From positions 1 to 34,180 of the forward strand of contig CALXCG010000013.1 of the NCBI GenBank assembly GCA_944386745.1: 34,180 bases of DNA, written 5' to 3'. Of this stretch, positions 18,135 through 26,449 are shown piece after piece. The position numbers and the translations under genes are program-made. The notes beneath the pieces are model-generated. The model had not been told where the DNA came from. It worked only from the letters and a program-made list of their open reading frames with translations, and did no database searches. The DNA comes from an uncultured Clostridia bacterium (GTDB lineage Bacteria > Bacillota > Clostridia > TANB77 > CAG-508). Every line of letters starts with the position of its first letter. Within the stretch, counting starts at the first letter, position 1.

Positions 18135-19274
18135 TTGAAAAAAAGAAAAAAATACACAAAAAAATCCATAAAAAAGAAAGTAATCATGACAAGTATAATT
18201 CTAATATTTTTATGGATTTTTGCATTTTATTTATATATAACATATCAAAACATAGAAGTTACACCAAGTAACTATGAAGCTACGAGAACAAAATCCACAA
18301 TAGAAGAACAAACTGTGGAAAGTGAAGAAGAAAAAAGCCAAACAATAGCAGATATGTTAGAAGAAACAACAAGAAAAGTAGTAGGAATATCAAAACTAAA
18401 AAATACGGGAAGTAGCATATTTTCATCAAATTCAGAAAATGATTTAGGATTAGGTACAGGAGTTATTGTATCAAATGATGGATATATATTAAGTAATGAA
18501 CACGTTACAGGAGCAAAATATAGTAAATGCTATGTAACATTAGAAAATGGGAATACTTATGATGGAACAGTAATGTGGAGTGATTCAAGTATAGACTTAT
18601 CAATCACAAAAATAAATGCAAAAAATTTAGAAGCGGTAACATTTGGAAATTCGGAAAACATAAGAGTGGGAGAAAGTGTATATGCAATAGGAAATCCAAT
18701 AGGATATGAATTCAGAAGAACAGTAACTTCAGGAATTATAAGTGCAAAAAACAGAACAATAAAAATAGAAGAAAACGACCAATCTTCATATATGACAGAT
18801 TTAATTCAAACAGATGCAACAATAAATCCTGGAAATAGCGGAGGGCCATTAATTACACCAAATGGAGAAGTAATAGGAATAAATACTGTTAAAATAACAT
18901 CAGCAGAGGGAATAGGGTTTGCAATTCCAATAGATATTGTAAAACCAATAATTGAAAGTTTCAAAATCACAGGGACTTTTGAAGAAGCACAAATAGGAAT
19001 ATATGCCTATGATAAAGAAGTAATACCATATTTAAATAAAAGTTTAAGTTTCGAAAAAGGAATATATGTTGCACAGATTACAAAAAATGGTCCAGCAGAC
19101 AACACAGAACTAAAGGAGGGAGATATTATTACTAAAATTGATGATGTCGAATTAAATACTATGAATGATTTACGAAAATATATTTACACAAAAAAGCCAA
19201 AAGATGAAGTTACACTAAGTGTCACAAGAGGAAAAACACAAAAAACAATAACAATAACACTAGGAGGGATTTAG
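18135..19274 (+). CDS. HtrA/DegP-like membrane-anchored serine protease with PDZ domain
   Basis: The protein has 379 residues from a TTG at 18135, which sits 5-6 bases after GAGGTGG; a GTG at 18126 overlaps that site and is less likely. A Lys/Arg-rich start leads into one membrane anchor (VIMTSIILIFLWIFAFYLYI), placing the protease outside the membrane. The trypsin-like triad is His in LSNEHVTGAK, Asp in SSIDLSITKI, and Ser in NPGNSGGPLI. The PDZ domain runs from ~275 (GIYVAQITKNGPADNTELKE, IDDVELNTMNDLRKYI). HtrA proteins degrade or refold damaged exported proteins. The stop codon TAG lies in the GGGACGG repeat at 19265, so the last residues are again repeat-encoded. It converges with the M23 peptidase gene. 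Confidence 0.93.
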   Translation: MKKRKKYTKKSIKKKVIMTSIILIFLWIFAFYLYITYQNIEVTPSNYEATRTKSTIEEQTVESEEEKSQTIADMLEETTRKVVGISKLKNTGSSIFSSNSENDLGLGTGVIVSNDGYILSNEHVTGAKYSKCYVTLENGNTYDGTVMWSDSSIDLSITKINAKNLEAVTFGNSENIRVGESVYAIGNPIGYEFRRTVTSGIISAKNRTIKIEENDQSSYMTDLIQTDATINPGNSGGPLITPNGEVIGINTVKITSAEGIGFAIPIDIVKPIIESFKITGTFEEAQIGIYAYDKEVIPYLNKSLSFEKGIYVAQITKNGPADNTELKEGDIITKIDDVELNTMNDLRKYIYTKKPKDEVTLSVTRGKTQKTITITLGGI

Positions 19275-19334
19275 GGGACGGTCCTAAAAATCCCTAAAAA
19301 CAGGGATTTTAAGCTCCGTCCCTCAAATCCCTCT
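19265..19334. repeat. Two repeat ends joined tail to tail (deleted MITE form)
   Basis: The left half, AGGGATTTAGGGGACGG through AAAATCCCT, and the right half, CAGGGATTTTAAGCTCCGTCC through AAATCCCTC, are inverted copies of the MITE end with only a few bases between them. It looks like an element that lost its interior. It lies between the convergent htrA-like and M23 genes, supplies the htrA-like stop codon, and supplies the end of the M23 reading frame. Confidence 0.8.
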
Positions 19335-20475
19335 TCCATAAAGTCATATTTCCTTGAATAATCCTTAGTCTCAGTATTTGATTGATAAACTTCAGAACGA
19401 TTTTGCATTAAAAATTCAATTATTTCATAAACATCTATCCAAATTTCATTAGGGCTGTCAACTTGAGATTCATCAAAAATCAATTGCATACCAAAATGTA
19501 AGTGAGGAACATTAATATTATTAACATTTTCTTTTGTACTATAACCGGTCATACCTAAATAACCTATAACATCTCCAGCTTTAACAGTCATTCCTTCTTC
19601 AATACCTTCTGCATATGGATGATTTTTTCGCAAATGAGCATAATAGTAATAACGCTTACCATCAAAGCTACGTATACCAATTCTCCAACCACCATATTGA
19701 TTCCAACCTAAATGCTCAATAATTCCAGACTCAACAGCAATAATAGGAGTTCCTATACTTCCCATTAAATCATTTCCAAGATGGACTCTTTTAAAACCGT
19801 ATGAACGAGAATTACCGAAATCGTCATAATGACTGAAAGAATAGTTTTTGGTAATAGGCAAAAAGGCTTTTAAACCATATCTATCTTCCATAATTTTAGT
19901 GTCAGCAATACCGTAGATTATTTTCATTATTTATTAAATTATTAATACTATTGGAGTTATCAATATTATTTGAACTAGTAGAAGTTTTTGAATTATAAGA
20001 GACATTTCCGAGATGAATTTTCAACTTCAATTGAGTAATTTCCAATAAAACCAGACAAAACAGCACTATATGCCTCATAATAATAATCGTAAAATTTCAT
20101 ATCACTTGTCAAATCAGACATTTGCTCTCCACTATCTAGTTTTGCAACAAGATTATCCAAATCAGATTTTTTGAAATTCTTAAAATTACCACCATTTTGA
20201 GCCGATAAATAAGCCAAAAGTTCAATCCAATTGTACTTAACTTCTGCATCACTATTATGTGATTCAATATCTAATTTAGAAGTCAATTTCATAGCTTCAG
20301 CGGTAACATTAAAATCAACCCATTTTATATAATCTTTGCTAGAAGAATCATCACTAGAAGTACCTTCATCATTTGCAAAAGAGTAGAAAAGAACTATTGA
20401 CAAAATAACGACTAATATTATAATGATAGTGAAAATAAAAATTTTTTTATTTATTTTGAAAGACTTAATTAACAT
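19309..20475 (-). CDS. M23 (LytM-type) metallopeptidase, split over three frames at CGG codons
   Basis: Three frames join into one 387-residue protein. The ATG at 20475 follows GGTGA. Frame 1 has a membrane anchor (IFIFTIIIILVVILSIVLFY) and a helical domain ending FIGNYSIEVENSS. At the CGG codon 20010-20008 a +1 shift opens a Ser/Asn-rich linker (GNVSYNSKTSTSSNN) in frame 2. At the CGG codon 19913-19911 a second +1 shift enters frame 3: GIADTKIMEDRYGLKAF, then the peptidase HLGNDLMGSIGTPI, YYYYAHLRKNHPY and VPHLHFGMQL. The zinc ligands H, D and H-x-H are all present. A further in-frame CGG (19318-19316), if shifted, stops two codons later at 19309; otherwise the frame runs to 19271 through repeat DNA. 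It probably acts on cell-wall peptides outside the membrane. Confidence 0.8.
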
Positions 20476-20516
20476 ACACTTCACCAATATAAATATATGA
20501 TAGGAGATGATTTAAC

Positions 20517-20978
20517 ATGAATAAATATATGAAATTAGCAAAGCAAAACGCAGAAAATGGAATAGAAAATAATGAAGGAGGTCCATTTGGTGCACTTATA
20601 ACAGATAAAGAAGGAAATATAATTGCAAATGGAAACAATAAAGTGTTAAAAAATAATGACCCAACTGCTCATGCAGAGATTGTAGCAATTAGAGAAGCAT
20701 GTAAAAAATTAAATACTTATGATTTATCAGAATATATATTATATTCTTCTTGTGAACCATGCCCAATGTGTTTATCTGCAATTATTTGGTCAAATATCAA
20801 AAAAGTATATTTTGGATGTAACAAAAAAGATGCAGGCGAGATTGGTTTTAGGGATGATATGATTTATGAGTATTTAAAAGGAAACAATAAAGATTTAATA
20901 CAACTAGAAGAAATGGATAGAGATGAGTGTTTAAAGACTTTTGAAGAATATAAAAAGCAGAATGGTGTAATTTATTAA
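20517..20978 (+). CDS. guaD: Guanine deaminase / nucleoside deaminase of the cytidine deaminase superfamily
   Basis: The protein has 153 residues, with AGGAGATGATTTAAC before the ATG. The zinc-binding and catalytic motifs are HAEIVAIREAC (His-Ala-Glu) and SCEPCPMCLSAIIW (Pro-Cys-x-x-Cys). ENNEGGPFGALITDKEG and NDPTAHAE match Bacillus GuaD more closely than TadA, as do the length and the GEIGFRDDMIYEY segment. GuaD converts guanine to xanthine in purine salvage. It is divergent from the M23 gene with only 41 bases between starts, so the promoters overlap. A related nucleoside deaminase activity cannot be excluded. Confidence 0.85.
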   Translation: MNKYMKLAKQNAENGIENNEGGPFGALITDKEGNIIANGNNKVLKNNDPTAHAEIVAIREACKKLNTYDLSEYILYSSCEPCPMCLSAIIWSNIKKVYFGCNKKDAGEIGFRDDMIYEYLKGNNKDLIQLEEMDRDECLKTFEEYKKQNGVIY

Positions 20979-21000
20979 AAGTTTAAAACAAGAAAATCAT

Positions 21001-21250
21001 TAGAGAAGATAGATATAGCCAGCCACATAGAGAAGCACAACCTATCCATTGTGAGATTATGAACGCACTTCAAAATAGTTAATAATACTTGAAGAAACAA
21101 CTAATTGTATAAAAGAGATAGTAGAAAGGATATCGAAAACGTCATATAGGGGAAGTTTTAAAATAACCCTAAGGTGCCATACTTAAAAGATACGATATTG
21201 AGAATTAGAATAAAAGCAACAAAAGTTATTTGCTTCAACTTTTAACTTAT
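21001..21250 (+). ncRNA. Candidate structured RNA / long leader upstream of the second pilin-like gene
   Basis: The stretch has no reading frame but several nested pairings. CACAA (21036-21040) pairs with TTGTG (21049-21053), and its loop CTATC (21042-21046) can pair with GATAG (21008-21012). CTTCAA (21068-21073) pairs with TTGAAG (21089-21094), while TAGTT (21076-21080) in its loop pairs with AACTA (21099-21103), an H-type pseudoknot. ATATCG (21130-21135) pairs with CGATAT (21193-21198) and encloses AGGG/CCCT (21148-21151/21167-21170). Two exclusive hairpins follow (AAGCAA/TTGCTT and AAAAGTT/AACTTTT). It is about 125 bases from the start of the pilin-like gene, so it may be a leader RNA or an independent RNA. 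I cannot assign an Rfam family. Confidence 0.5.
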
Positions 21251-21374
21251 TTACATGTTACTAATTAAGTAATATTTTATGTAAAAAAAGTATAAGAAAA
21301 AAACCACCAAAATGTTGTAAAAAATATTTAACAAAAAATATAATAAATAAAAAGCATTTTGGAGGGAAAAGAAA

Positions 21375-23141
21375 GTGAAAGAAACAAAAGCACAAATAAA
21401 TGGTATAACATTAATAGCACTTGTTATTACAATCATAGTTTTACTAATACTATCAGGAGTAAGTATAGCAACCTTAACAGGGCAAAATGGAATATTAACA
21501 AGAGCAAATGACGCAAAAGAACAAACAGAAATAGCAGAAGAAAAGGAAAAGGTAGAATTATCAGCAGTAGGAGCATTAGCAGAAGATTTAAGTGAAGAAA
21601 TAGACATTGATAAACTAAGAACAGAACTAGAAAAATATTTTAAAAATGGAAAATATAATGTACAAGAAGGAACAAATGAAGATGGAATAGAAGGATATGT
21701 AGTTACAATAACAGAGAACGACCAAAATGGAAGAAAATATTTTGTAGATAAGAATGGAAACGTAACAGAATATTTAGAAAGAGAGCCAGCAGAACCAACA
21801 CCAGGAACAGGAAATAATTTTAGTATGGGAGTTGGTGCAATAGATATAGAATTTCTAACAGGTACAAGTTATAACGCAGGTGAAGCAAATGAACCAGTGC
21901 TAGATGAAAATACAATGATACCAATAAAATACGATGAAGCAAGTTCAAAATGGGTAGCAACAACAAAAAATGACCCAGATTGGTATAATTATGATGAAAC
22001 AAATAGAAAATGGGCAAATGTGATGCTAAGTGATGGAACATATACAGTAGAAAATGTACCAAAAGATAGAGCATTAGAAGAAAACGAATTAGGAAGTATG
22101 TTTGTATGGATACCAAGATATGCGTATAAAATAGTGTATTTTAATAGTGAAACAGACAAACAAGAATATATAGCAAGTAATAGAACAGACACATCAAAAA
22201 TAGTAGGATATTCAGAGGCAAGAGGAATAGTAGATGATGAAGGAAAAGTAAGGGAAGATATAGAAGAAAATATACCAAGTATAGCAGTAGAGGATAATTA
22301 TAGACCACATCCAGTATTTGAAAATAATGTAGAACAAGGAGGATGGGAGAAGAAATTAACAGGAATATGGGTAGGAAAATTTGAAACAACAGAAAAAACA
22401 AGTTCAAGTGGAACAAATATGATATTACCAAATCAAACAAGTCAGAGAAATTTAAATATATCACAAATGTTTGCTAGAGCTCAAGCAATAGGAACAAACT
22501 TAAATATGACATTAGACAGCCACATGATGAAAAATACAGAATGGGGAGCAGTAGCATATTTAGCAGAAAGTAAATATGGAAGAAATGGAACAGAAATAAG
22601 TGTAAACCAATGTAGTGATTACATTACAGGATTAGGAAGAGGAACAGGAGATAACCAAATATATAATTTAACTTATAGCAGTAGTGCAATAACAGAAGAA
22701 CAAAGATATAATGGAAGTCTTGGTGTATTATCAAGTACAACAGGAAATGTATATGGAATATATGATATGTCAGGAGGAGCATGGGAATACGTAATGGGAA
22801 TATATCAAGATTCTGAAGGAAATATTTATACAGGAATAAGTGCTTCACTAAATTCAGGATTTAATGGATATCTTAATGATGGAACGCAAAAAACAGACGG
22901 AGTAAATTTACCTGAAAGAAAATATTATAATTTATATACAGCTAAGAATAATTCAAATATAGGAGATTCACTATATGAAACAAGCGTCTGGAATAGAGAT
23001 GATGTAGCATTTGTCGATTCATATGCCCCTTTCTTCATTCGTGGTGATCTCTTCAGTGATCCTTACGGTGCAGGAATATTCAGCTTCGGCAAAGGGGGCA
23101 GTTCTAAAGACAACGTATTTCGTGTATGTCTTGCAATATAG
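21375..23141 (+). CDS. Second pilin-like surface protein with C-terminal DGR-type variable domain
   Basis: The protein has 588 residues, with a GTG start 8 bases after GGAGGG. The N-terminus is a prepilin-like signal (Gly then ITLIALVITIIVLLILSG) and a charged coil, nearly the same as in the minus-strand gene at 3135-4818. A linker rich in Pro/Thr/Gly (~135-145) leads to a formylglycine-enzyme/C-lectin-type domain: ELGSMFVWIPRYAYKI, LTGIWVGKFETTEK, TEWGAVAYLAESKYG, VYGIYDMSGGAWEYVMG. It ends in a variable module PFFIRGDLFSDPYGAGIFSF ... FRVCLAI, which fits the classic DGR target ending (F-x-R-G-x ... A-G-x-F ... F-R-V-x-L). Unlike the first copy, its frame is intact and it has no in-frame CGG. 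It is probably a surface-exposed binding protein. Confidence 0.88.
   Translation: MKETKAQINGITLIALVITIIVLLILSGVSIATLTGQNGILTRANDAKEQTEIAEEKEKVELSAVGALAEDLSEEIDIDKLRTELEKYFKNGKYNVQEGTNEDGIEGYVVTITENDQNGRKYFVDKNGNVTEYLEREPAEPTPGTGNNFSMGVGAIDIEFLTGTSYNAGEANEPVLDENTMIPIKYDEASSKWVATTKNDPDWYNYDETNRKWANVMLSDGTYTVENVPKDRALEENELGSMFVWIPRYAYKIVYFNSETDKQEYIASNRTDTSKIVGYSEARGIVDDEGKVREDIEENIPSIAVEDNYRPHPVFENNVEQGGWEKKLTGIWVGKFETTEKTSSSGTNMILPNQTSQRNLNISQMFARAQAIGTNLNMTLDSHMMKNTEWGAVAYLAESKYGRNGTEISVNQCSDYITGLGRGTGDNQIYNLTYSSSAITEEQRYNGSLGVLSSTTGNVYGIYDMSGGAWEYVMGIYQDSEGNIYTGISASLNSGFNGYLNDGTQKTDGVNLPERKYYNLYTAKNNSNIGDSLYETSVWNRDDVAFVDSYAPFFIRGDLFSDPYGAGIFSFGKGGSSKDNVFRVCLAI
23028..23138 (+). other. DGR-type variable region of the second pilin-like protein
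   Basis: After TTC ATT CGT GGT come eight consecutive NNY codons (GAT CTC TTC AGT GAT CCT TAC GGT), then constant GCA GGA ATA, then TTC AGC TTC GGC. All of these can arise from AAC or AAT template codons by adenine changes only. GC content is clearly higher than in the rest of the gene. No reverse transcriptase or template repeat is in the window, so the driver would be elsewhere in the genome. Confidence 0.65.
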
Positions 23142-23192
23142 AATAAAATTATCATATATAACTGTTCAAAGATAAATATGTATAATCAAATG

Positions 23193-23222
23193 AAAAAATC
23201 CCTTAATTACAAGGAATTTTTT
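23193..23222. terminator. Bidirectional terminator after the second pilin-like gene
   Basis: AAAAAATCCCTT and AAGGAATTTTTT form the stem with loop AATTAC, with T-runs on both strands. A second hairpin (AAGAAGT/ACTTCTT, 23225-23247) follows directly. Together they separate the pilin-like gene from the convergent small gene at 23248. Confidence 0.75.
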
Positions 23223-23247
23223 CTAAGAAGTCCAAATAGAACTTCTT

Positions 23248-23421
23248 TTAGTAAGCCAAGGCTAAAATAAGTGAAATACAGGGGATTCCATTTCTAATGC
23301 CATTAGCTTCTTCAAGTTCTTCACGAACATCTTCTGGAAGCCTACACTCAAAAATAAGATCAAGAGTATATTGAACCCCTTTTGACTTTATTAATTTCCT
23401 TGTCTTTTCTAAATTATACAT
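23248..23421 (-). CDS. 57-residue hypothetical protein
   Basis: The peptide starts MYNLEKTRKLIKSKGVQYTL, contains FECRLPEDVREELEEANGI, and ends CISLILALAY. It has a strong AAAGGAGG site before the ATG and a textbook promoter upstream (23454-23482), so it is very probably expressed. The first two thirds look like charged helices and the last ten residues are hydrophobic. I do not recognise the family; it could be a truncated member of a longer one. Its stop abuts the terminator hairpins shared with the second pilin-like gene. Confidence 0.65.
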   Translation of the reverse strand: MYNLEKTRKLIKSKGVQYTLDLIFECRLPEDVREELEEANGIRNGIPCISLILALAY

Positions 23422-23453
23422 TGGTGTCTACCTCCTTTTATAGTCTAAAATGT

Positions 23454-23482
23454 ATTATAACATAAATTTCCAAATATTGCAA
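23454..23482 (-). promoter_or_regulatory. Consensus sigma-A promoter for the 57-residue protein
   Basis: On the minus strand TTGCAA, a 17-base spacer, then a perfect TATAAT, about 33 bases before the start codon. Confidence 0.75.
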
Positions 23483-23626
23483 ATTACAAAAAATTTACAT
23501 AACTCGTTGCCAAGCGTCCAAATTTATGATATAATAATAAGCAATTATTTAAAAAAGTGACAATTCAAATTAAAGAAAACAACATAATATATGTTATAAA
23601 ATAAATTTATGAAAGGTAAAAGAAAA

Positions 23627-26137
23627 ATGGAAAAATTAGTTTATTTCGACAAATTCTATTTAGACAAAGAAAAAGACATAATTGTAAATCTATACAAATC
23701 AAAAAACGATGAATTAACATATATCTTAGAAACTCCAAACCATAACACAGGAAACCTAATAACAAACCTAGCAAAAATATGTAAGGTAGAAACAATAAAA
23801 AACGAAAATGATATGAAAATAATAAAAGGAGTTATTCCTGCAAGCATAAATGGAGACAATGAAGAAGTATACATTTTCAGACTAGGTGGAATAAAAATTG
23901 CAAACATATATGATGATAAAATAGAAATAAAAGCAAAAATTCCAGCAATCATAAAAACTCTAATGTCACAAACAAAAAACTATAAACTACCAATAGAAAA
24001 AAGCATAGTAAAAACATACATATTAAAGAAATCAAAATTCAGAATAGACTTGCACACACATATGAATGCAAACCTATCACCAGACTGTCTAATCGCATTA
24101 GGAATAGTACATCAAATAAAATACCCATTATATTACATCAAAAAAATAAACCTAAAACTAACAAAAAAACAAGAAGAAAAAATATATAAACAAAGAGAAA
24201 AAGTAGAAGAAAAATTCAAAGATTCAGAATTAACAGGAAAATATCTAACAAGAAAAATAGATGATAACACATTCATAAACTTTGCAGATTTAATTCTAAA
24301 TAATCTAGAAAACGCAGAATATAACATAGAAAAAATAAGAACAAGTCTAGCAATAATGAAAGATGGGCAAGCAGTTTTCACAAACTTAGAAAAATGCTAT
24401 ATCTATAGATATGTATTTGCAAAAGGAACAGCATCAGAACAAAAAGAAAAAATCAAATTAAAGCCAGAATTAATTGAAAAAATACCAGAACAAGATATCA
24501 AAAAAATGGTATTCAAAATGCTAGAGGATAAAAAAGAAACAAGTCCATATAAAAACAACACATTAAGACAAGATAAGTTCTTATGGATTGCAAGAGAATA
24601 CAAAAAGCAAGGAATAAAATATGTAGAAATAGCAGACACAGACCTTTCAAAAAATAGTGAAAGAGCAATAAAATTACTACAAGAAGTACATTCAATATTT
24701 CCACAGATAGAGAAGGAAACAGGGGTAAAAATAAGATTCCTATTCGCAATAAGAAGAATACCCCTAACAATTATAAAAGACCAAAAAACAAGTAGTACAT
24801 ATTTAAAAGAAAATATCAACCTATTAAAAGCAGTAGCAAAAAGCCCATATGTTGTAGGAAGTGACTTCATTGGAGAAGAAATAAATGACATTTCAGATTT
24901 AAAACCAGTAATTAGAGAAATTGTTAAATATGTTGAAAATGAAGATAATAACTTTACAATGAGAATACATGCAGGAGAAAATGATAGCCTAAGAGATAAT
25001 GTTAGAAAATCAATTTTATGTGTGAAAGAAGCAGTAGAAAAAGGACACAAAATTCCACAAGTTAGAATTGGACATGGATTGTACACAGAAGATTTAAATA
25101 GCCAAGCAGGAAAAGAGTTAATGGAATTAATTAGAGAAAATGGAGTAATAATTGAATTTCAATTAACTTCAAATATCAGATTAAACAATTTAAGTGATTT
25201 ATCAAATCATCCAATAAAAATATTTCTAAAAAACGGAATAAAATGTGTACAAGGAACAGACGGATGTGGAATGTATGGAACAGACACATTTGACGAACAA
25301 TTAGCATTGCACAATTTATTAGATTTAACAGACAAAGACTTTGAAAAAATGAGAAAAGTTGAAGATGAAGTAATTCAAAAAAGTGAAAAATATTTTGAAG
25401 AAAAAAGTAAGAAATTCAAAGAATTCTTAGGTAATAGAACAATAGAAGAAGCAGTATTAGAATTAGAAGCAAAAAATACAAAAGAAACAGAAGACCAAGA
25501 AGAGCTAAGAATAAATAGCAATTTAGAAACAGAAAAAGAATTAAAACAAAAAATAAAAAGTCTGCCAACAGATAAAGTTCCTGTAATAATTGCAGGAGGA
25601 AGTTTTAATACTAAAGGTAGGGAAACAATACCAACAAAAGAAGGAATAAAAATTCTAAGAGAATTAATAGAAAACGTAGACAATAACAACATATATTTTG
25701 TAGTAGGACACAAAATGCAAGGATATGAAAAAGCAATTGTTGACATATCAAAAGAATTAAATAAAAAATTTGAAATAGATGCAATCGTACCTAAAATGGT
25801 AACAGAAAAGGTAAAAAATAGATTACTAGATGAAAATGTAGATGGGATATGTATATCACCAGAAACTGAAGAGCTAGGAATATATAAAAGTTTTAATTAT
25901 GAAATATTTGAAAGAAGAAAATCAGTAGTTATAGCATTTGATGGAAATTCACCAGTATCAAACTTAGTACAAGAAGCAAAAAACGGAAAAGGAAAATCAA
26001 AAATATATGTAAATCAAGAAAATCATTTATTAAAAGAAAAAGCAGATTCATTAGAAGGATATGTAATACCTTTTGAAATGAAAGATAATATAGTAAAGAA
26101 AATTTTGGAAGATAATCCAGAATTAAAACAGGGATAG
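23627..26137 (+). CDS. Large adenosine-deaminase-like metal hydrolase with N- and C-terminal extensions
   Basis: The protein has 836 residues from the ATG at 23627, 10 bases after GAAAGG; an ATG 6 codons upstream lacks a site. Residues ~135-600 carry an adenosine/AMP deaminase-type barrel: metal ligands in DLHTHMNANLSPD, GSDFIGEE, MRIHAGENDSLRDN, IGHGLYTED and GTDGCGMYGTDTFDEQLAL. This is about twice the length of ordinary adenosine deaminase (~340). The C-terminal ~200 residues look like a Rossmann-type nucleotide-binding fold (VPVIIAGGSFNTKGRE, NNIYFVVGHKMQGYEKAIVD, VVIAFDGNSPVSNLVQEAKN), perhaps SLOG-like. The first ~130 residues are unassigned. It may deaminate a nucleoside or nucleotide signal, but the substrate is unknown. 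Its stop codon (Gln-Gly-stop) lies in the left end of the next MITE. Confidence 0.8.
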   Translation: MEKLVYFDKFYLDKEKDIIVNLYKSKNDELTYILETPNHNTGNLITNLAKICKVETIKNENDMKIIKGVIPASINGDNEEVYIFRLGGIKIANIYDDKIEIKAKIPAIIKTLMSQTKNYKLPIEKSIVKTYILKKSKFRIDLHTHMNANLSPDCLIALGIVHQIKYPLYYIKKINLKLTKKQEEKIYKQREKVEEKFKDSELTGKYLTRKIDDNTFINFADLILNNLENAEYNIEKIRTSLAIMKDGQAVFTNLEKCYIYRYVFAKGTASEQKEKIKLKPELIEKIPEQDIKKMVFKMLEDKKETSPYKNNTLRQDKFLWIAREYKKQGIKYVEIADTDLSKNSERAIKLLQEVHSIFPQIEKETGVKIRFLFAIRRIPLTIIKDQKTSSTYLKENINLLKAVAKSPYVVGSDFIGEEINDISDLKPVIREIVKYVENEDNNFTMRIHAGENDSLRDNVRKSILCVKEAVEKGHKIPQVRIGHGLYTEDLNSQAGKELMELIRENGVIIEFQLTSNIRLNNLSDLSNHPIKIFLKNGIKCVQGTDGCGMYGTDTFDEQLALHNLLDLTDKDFEKMRKVEDEVIQKSEKYFEEKSKKFKEFLGNRTIEEAVLELEAKNTKETEDQEELRINSNLETEKELKQKIKSLPTDKVPVIIAGGSFNTKGRETIPTKEGIKILRELIENVDNNNIYFVVGHKMQGYEKAIVDISKELNKKFEIDAIVPKMVTEKVKNRLLDENVDGICISPETEELGIYKSFNYEIFERRKSVVIAFDGNSPVSNLVQEAKNGKGKSKIYVNQENHLLKEKADSLEGYVIPFEMKDNIVKKILEDNPELKQG

Positions 26138-26357
26138 GAGGGACGGTCCTAAAAATCCCGCTTTTCAGGGAATAGGGGACGGACCTATTCTAATAAACCG
26201 AAATTTTAGAACATATAAATATAGTATACAATTTTTATATAAATTAAAAAGAAAGACATTTTTTAAAATTAATTTGAAAGATGTCTTTTTTTTTTGTGAG
26301 GTCCGTCCCCACGTCCCTAATTTTAGGGATTTTTAGGACCGTCCCCCCCTATCCCTG
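26129..26357. mobile_element. Second MITE-like element, ~60-bp terminal inverted repeats
   Basis: The left end starts CAGGGATAGGAGGGACGG and extends to GGGGACGGACCT (26185). The right end is its inverse from AGGTCCGTCCCC (26300) to ATCCCTG (26357), with a few mismatches. Each terminal repeat holds two hairpin modules. The interior (~110 bases) has no frame and contains a terminator-like hairpin. It separates the deaminase gene from the cohesin gene and provides the deaminase stop codon. Confidence 0.85.
26252..26295 (+). terminator. Terminator hairpin inside the second MITE
   Basis: AAAGACATTTTTT pairs with GAAAGATGTCTTT across a 10-base AT loop and is followed by a long T-run. It would end the deaminase transcript and isolate the cohesin locus. 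Confidence 0.7.
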
Positions 26358-26449
26358 TTTTTTAGCAAAAAATTCCAATAAAAAAATAAATAAAAAACAA
26401 AAATATCCACATAATAAAAATATAAAAAAATAAAAAAGGAGGAAAAAAA

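Noticed and set aside
19271..19317. Repeat-encoded C-terminal tail of the M23 peptidase (residues after the last CGG)
   Set aside because: It is translated from inverted-repeat DNA, overlaps the convergent htrA-like stop and disappears if the CGG shifts the frame as at the other sites.
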